This document shows, one piece after another, positions 37,963 to 40,564 of a stretch of DNA of 40,564 nucleotides. Every line of letters starts with the position of its first letter. Positions within the stretch are counted from its first letter, which is position 1. The translations under genes were made by a program, and so were the position numbers. Source of the DNA: Hoeflea sp. (GTDB taxonomy: Bacteria > Pseudomonadota > Alphaproteobacteria > Rhizobiales > Rhizobiaceae); the NCBI RefSeq assembly GCF_014359905.1, contig NZ_JACIYP010000045.1:1-40564 (forward strand), given 5' to 3'. Under the pieces are notes generated by a model, which worked only from the letters and a program-made list of their open reading frames with translations, did not search any database and was not told where the DNA came from.

Positions 37963-38526
37963 ATGAGTGAGCGCGACCAGCAGATTCTTGAAGCCGCCAT
38001 TGCCCAGTTCTCGCGCTACGGGGTTCGCAAGGCGACGATGGGCGACATCGCCGCTGGGGCCGGAATTTCCCGACAGACGCTGTATGCGCGCTACGCCAAC
38101 AAGGCTGAGATCATCGATGCTGCGATGCGGCTGATCACCGAAAAGGTGGTGGGGCAGGTCAGCGAAGCCTGGCTCGAGGCGGGTTCGATCAGCGAAAAGC
38201 TCGACATCTTTCTCGATTACGCCATCGTGCGGTTTTTCGACCAGGTCAAGCAGATGCCCGATTCCATCGACCTGATGACCGGTTCCGGTGACGGCGGGAC
38301 TTCCGCGCGGCATGGGGCGGAACAGGGCAAGATCGACCTGCTTGCTGGATTGTTCGAGGCGCGCAGGGACAAGCTCACGGCAAACGGCACGTCGCCGCGG
38401 GACCTGGCGGATTTCTTCTACCAGGGTTCGGCGAGCTTCTTGTTCACCGCCCGTGATCTCGGCCACCTCAAGGCGCTTCTTGCCAGCCTGAAACGGACGA
38501 CGCTGATGATGCTCGGCGAAAGCTGA
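37963..38526 (+). CDS. TetR/AcrR-family transcriptional regulator
   Basis: A 187-residue repressor-type regulator. Residues about 3-50 form the TetR helix-turn-helix: [20 protein letters not shown] then [19 protein letters not shown]. The rest is the helical ligand-binding/dimer domain, unconserved. The ATG at 37963 has no strong ribosome site, and a TTG at 37954 is also in frame. It is divergent from the molybdenum hydroxylase genes, so these are its likely targets, with the inverted repeat 37928-37952 as a candidate operator. Confidence 0.9.
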   Translation: MSERDQQILEAAIAQFSRYGVRKATMGDIAAGAGISRQTLYARYANKAEIIDAAMRLITEKVVGQVSEAWLEAGSISEKLDIFLDYAIVRFFDQVKQMPDSIDLMTGSGDGGTSARHGAEQGKIDLLAGLFEARRDKLTANGTSPRDLADFFYQGSASFLFTARDLGHLKALLASLKRTTLMMLGES

Positions 38527-38640
38527 GACCGGGCCTGCTGGCGCCGCAGCCGTTCGCGCGTTTGATCCTTGTCAATGCAGCAATGGCCCTGCCTGCGCAG
38601 AATTGATCCTCAACACTCTGCACTGGGGGAGACTGCCACG

Positions 38641-38991
38641 ATGTTGCCGATGAAACCCGTTCTGCTCGCGCTCTCGCTTCTCGCCGCATCCTGGGGCGGT
38701 CAGGCCGTGGCGGGCGATTGCACCGGATATGTCGTGGGGGTCAAGCCGATCAGCCAATACAATCACGCGCGCGGCAACGGCTTCCTCGCCGTGCGCACCG
38801 GTCCGGGCAGCAGCTACCGGCAGACCGGCGAGGTCTATCGCGGCGACGAGGTCTCGGTCTATGACCGCCGCGGCAACTGGTACGCCATCACCTGCATGTC
38901 GGGCCGCTGCACCCGTCCGCTGTGGGGGCAGCCGATGCCCTCGGGCTGGGTGTCCATGAAATACATCGATGCCGATGGCGTCTGCCCCTGA
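38641..38991 (+). CDS. exported SH3-like domain protein
   Basis: A 116-residue secreted protein. The signal peptide (LLALSLLAASWGGQAVAGD, about residues 6-26) ends at AVA. The mature part is a bacterial SH3-like domain: NGFLAVRTGPGSSYRQTGEV, RGDEVSVYDRRGNWYAI, and GWVSMKYI. Four cysteines suggest disulfides in the periplasm. Such domains often bind cell-wall or protein ligands. GGAG precedes the ATG by 9 nt. It stands alone and convergent to the DUF2087 gene. Confidence 0.88.
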   Translation: MLPMKPVLLALSLLAASWGGQAVAGDCTGYVVGVKPISQYNHARGNGFLAVRTGPGSSYRQTGEVYRGDEVSVYDRRGNWYAITCMSGRCTRPLWGQPMPSGWVSMKYIDADGVCP

Positions 38992-39072
38992 TCGACCCGT
39001 CGCCTGAAACCGCTCCAACGGGCGACCGGATCCAAGCACGGCACGCCGCGTTCGGGTCCGGACGCCGTCAGT

Positions 39073-39648
39073 TCAAGCCGCCGGTGCGGTTGGATGGCTG
39101 TTGGCTTGGTCGCGCCGCCGGGCTTCGATCAGGGCGATCAGGGCCCTGGCTTCGGCAGGCGGCGAGAGTTCCATGCGGCAATAGTCCGAGCCGTCGGGAT
39201 TGCGCGAGACCATCCCGAGGCTGAACAGGGTGCGGCGCAGGATCGCCGGGTCGTCGAAGAGATGGACTTCGCGAAGACGCCGGTTGACCTCGCGCTCGCT
39301 CATCAGGCTCCGGGCAGGCAGCGCCGCCCAGAGCGGCCAGAGACACAGATCCTGGATCTTGCGGCGCGAGGGCCATTGCCTGAGCCGGCCGGCGGCATCG
39401 TACTGGTTGAGCGTGCGCTCGACCAGGAGATGGTCGAGCATTTGCGGCACCGGCAGGTTTGCCAGCCGCTCGCCAGCAAGCCGGGCCGCGCGAAGATGCT
39501 GGAAATTGCGAAAACCGGCGGCGCGGGAGACCATGTTCATCAGCGTGAGATGAGACGGCGGTTCCGTGCTGTCGGTGATCTGGCGCGCAAGCGCGCGGGC
39601 GAATGGGGAGATATCCTCCACCACGAGCGGAATTGAAAGTTTCGACAT
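39073..39648 (-). CDS. DUF2087-domain protein
   Basis: A 191-residue cytoplasmic protein. Residues about 80-165 match the DUF2087 pattern: GRLRQWPSRRKIQDLCLWPL, SEREVNRRLREVHLFDDPAI and LRRTLFSLGMVSRNPDGSDY. In other proteins this domain follows a helix-turn-helix region and is suspected to act in regulation. The N-terminal 60 residues (VSRAAGFRNFQHLRAARLAG) are helical and could bind DNA, but this is inference. The start at 39648 has GGA nearby; an upstream ATG at 39708 is less likely. Confidence 0.82.
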   Translation of the reverse strand: MSKLSIPLVVEDISPFARALARQITDSTEPPSHLTLMNMVSRAAGFRNFQHLRAARLAGERLANLPVPQMLDHLLVERTLNQYDAAGRLRQWPSRRKIQDLCLWPLWAALPARSLMSEREVNRRLREVHLFDDPAILRRTLFSLGMVSRNPDGSDYCRMELSPPAEARALIALIEARRRDQANSHPTAPAA

Positions 39649-40114
39649 GACACATCCATCACGTGTCCGCGGGACTATCGCTGGTCGCTGACTTGGCGAT
39701 GCGGACACTGGACGGAGATTGCCAGAACGTTCCGATCAGGATGGCAGGTTTAGCTTCCCTTCAAGGGACAGCGACGCCTCGGTGACTGCCGACCGTGGGA
39801 GCATAAATATCACGGGTTTTCGTGCGCGGCAATCGGCATCGGGGGCTTCCGGCAAGATCGGCCAGCGCGCGCAGAACCTCGGATGGCGACGGCTCATGAT
39901 CGAAGGAAGCTTTTGCATGGGGTCCCGTTTCGCTGAAGGCCTGGCAAGCCATCATTGGTGATTTGGACAGCAGGCGAAAGTGGGTATCGCCTGCCAGACC
40001 AATGCGACTTTCGGGCCACTGCCACAGCGCTTGGCCCGCAGCCATCACGCACCGCAACTCTCTGTAATACGCGCAATCCCGATCCGTGCCCCCTTCACAC
40101 TCCGTCCACCATTC

Positions 40115-40129
40115 CTAACCCTTCGTTAA
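40115..40129. promoter_or_regulatory. CtrA-like box upstream of mraZ
   Basis: CTAA-N7-TTAA at 40115-40129 matches the CtrA consensus TTAA-N7-TTAA in seven of eight positions, and a further TTAAC lies at 40143-40147. CtrA is the cell-cycle response regulator of Caulobacter and Rhizobiales. Its action here is inferred. Confidence 0.4.
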
Positions 40130-40168
40130 TCTTGACGGGATATTAACAGGGGCAAACTCGGGGTTGAG

Positions 40169-40214
40169 ATGGGAGTGGTTCCCATTGACGCCCATGGTGG
40201 CCCATGATATCCCA
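40169..40214. promoter_or_regulatory. MraZ-type repeat array before mraZ
   Basis: CCCA occurs at 40181, 40191, 40201 and 40211, exactly 10 bp apart, so the minus strand carries four TGGGN-N5 units in phase with the helix turn. A fifth, oppositely oriented TGGGA (40170-40174) makes the perfect dyad ATGGGA/TCCCAT (40169-40185). In E. coli, MraZ binds TGGGN repeats separated by 5 nt upstream of its own gene. The array lies about 180 bp before the mraZ start codon, so autoregulation is the natural reading. Confidence 0.7.
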
Positions 40215-40265
40215 AATGTCCAAGATCAGCAGGCGGGCATCCGCCGTTTCATCCCCATTTGGACC

Positions 40266-40308
40266 GCGGTTCCGGACCGGAACCGCAAGGGCGGTCTTCG
40301 CCGCCCTT
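40266..40308 (+). other. two back-to-back hairpins in the mraZ leader
   Basis: GCGGTTCCGG/CCGGAACCGC (40266-40275, 40277-40286) is a perfect 10-bp inverted repeat with one base between arms. It is followed with no gap by AAGGGCGG/CCGCCCTT (40287-40294, 40301-40308). Neither has a T-tract. They may shape mraZ mRNA or, as DNA dyads, bind a protein. Confidence 0.45.
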
Positions 40309-40390
40309 GAAATCCTGTGCGCGGATGGCCGGCGGCAAGGCGGAGGATCGATGGCGTGGGGCCAGCAGGCGGAAGCGGCGGTACAGAGTC

Positions 40391-40564
40391 ATGAACCGGT
40401 TCCTGTCGAACGCGACAAACAGGATCGACGCGAAGGGGCGGGTTTCCGTTCCCTCGATGTTTCGCGCCGTGCTGGCGCGCGCGTCGGTGGAAGAGCTCTA
40501 TGCCTGGCAGGATTTCGTGTTTCCGGCGGTCTCGATGGCCGGGCCGGATGTGCTCGACCGCTTC
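40391..40564 (+). CDS. mraZ: transcriptional regulator MraZ, 5' part (runs off the window)
   Basis: The first 58 codons of mraZ, open to the right edge. The protein begins [20 protein letters not shown], the AbrB-like SpoVT fold start of MraZ, with the DAKGR motif typical of the family. MraZ binds repeats upstream of its own gene and modulates the division/cell-wall cluster, which normally continues with rsmH (mraW), ftsL and ftsI. The usual length is about 145-150 residues, so roughly 60 percent is outside. The ATG at 40391 is fixed by homology; the ribosome site is poor. Confidence 0.93.
   Translation, partial: MNRFLSNATNRIDAKGRVSVPSMFRAVLARASVEELYAWQDFVFPAVSMAGPDVLDRF

Larger units (their letters stand above)
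39649..40390. other. long interval upstream of mraZ
   Basis: About 740 bp without a confident gene. From 39649 to about 40060 there is a 98-codon minus-strand frame (39761-40057) with some protein-like composition but no ribosome site or known family, possibly a decayed gene. From about 40110 onward the sequence becomes the mraZ control region: a CtrA-like box, a TTGACG hexamer (40132-40137), phased CCCA boxes and two adjacent hairpins, described separately. Confidence 0.4.

Overview
The window is a GC-rich, gene-dense chromosomal segment of an alphaproteobacterium, most likely from the Rhizobiales (Rhizobiaceae/Phyllobacteriaceae-like; a Hoeflea-type genome would fit, but the species cannot be fixed from sequence alone). 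Pointers are the ArsR-methyltransferase regulator in front of metF, the order J-domain protein / AmpD-type amidase / small lytic transglycosylase, a class A RNase P RNA, and the 5' end of mraZ at the right edge, which normally opens the division and cell-wall (dcw) cluster. There are no tRNAs, insertion sequences, CRISPR arrays or prophage genes, so this is core or near-core chromosome.

Layout. 1-3.8 kb: a two-gene ABC importer (binding protein and fused double permease) with no ATPase gene in the window, then a MOSC-domain protein. 3.9-5.9 kb: a SahR-like regulator with a 36-bp palindromic operator, coupled to metF. 6.0-6.3 kb: an unannotated-looking 25-residue membrane peptide gene on the minus strand with a good ribosome site and an intrinsic terminator. 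6.4-11.2 kb: amidase, DMT exporter, type III PLP decarboxylase, DUF421 protein and a small membrane protein. 11.2-17.2 kb: chemotaxis receptor, CPA2-type antiporter, MltB-type lytic transglycosylase and a GNAT enzyme. 17.7-21.1 kb: GH25 lysozyme lipoprotein, a GGDEF protein with a degenerate EAL half, and a HIT protein. 21.1-26.5 kb: a fused HyuA-HyuB 5-oxoprolinase-type enzyme with a divergent winged-helix regulator, then an aldo/keto reductase. 26.7-30.1 kb: a second DMT exporter and the J-domain/amidase/lytic transglycosylase set. 30.1-33.6 kb: a lone TadG-like protein, a GAF-EAL phosphodiesterase and rnpB. 33.8-39.7 kb: DUF892 ferritin-like protein, 5-formyl-THF cyclo-ligase family protein, a two-subunit molybdenum hydroxylase with a divergent TetR regulator, an SH3-like exported protein and a DUF2087 protein. 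39.7-40.6 kb: a long mraZ leader with MraZ-type repeats, then the start of mraZ.

Themes. Cell-wall cleavage recurs: MltB-type and SLT transglycosylases, a GH25 lysozyme and an AmpD-type amidase, leading into mraZ. Cyclic-di-GMP is represented by one predicted cyclase and one predicted phosphodiesterase. One-carbon metabolism is represented by metF under SahR-like control and a 5-FCL family protein. Several catabolic units carry their own divergent regulator (oxoprolinase/winged helix, molybdenum hydroxylase/TetR).

No multi-gene novel defence or biosynthetic system was seen. The most interesting signals are small: the SahR palindrome, the 25-residue membrane peptide, the phased boxes before mraZ, the structured leader of the SLT lipoprotein gene, the degenerate EAL domain and a 9-T homopolymer at the start of the TadG-like gene.
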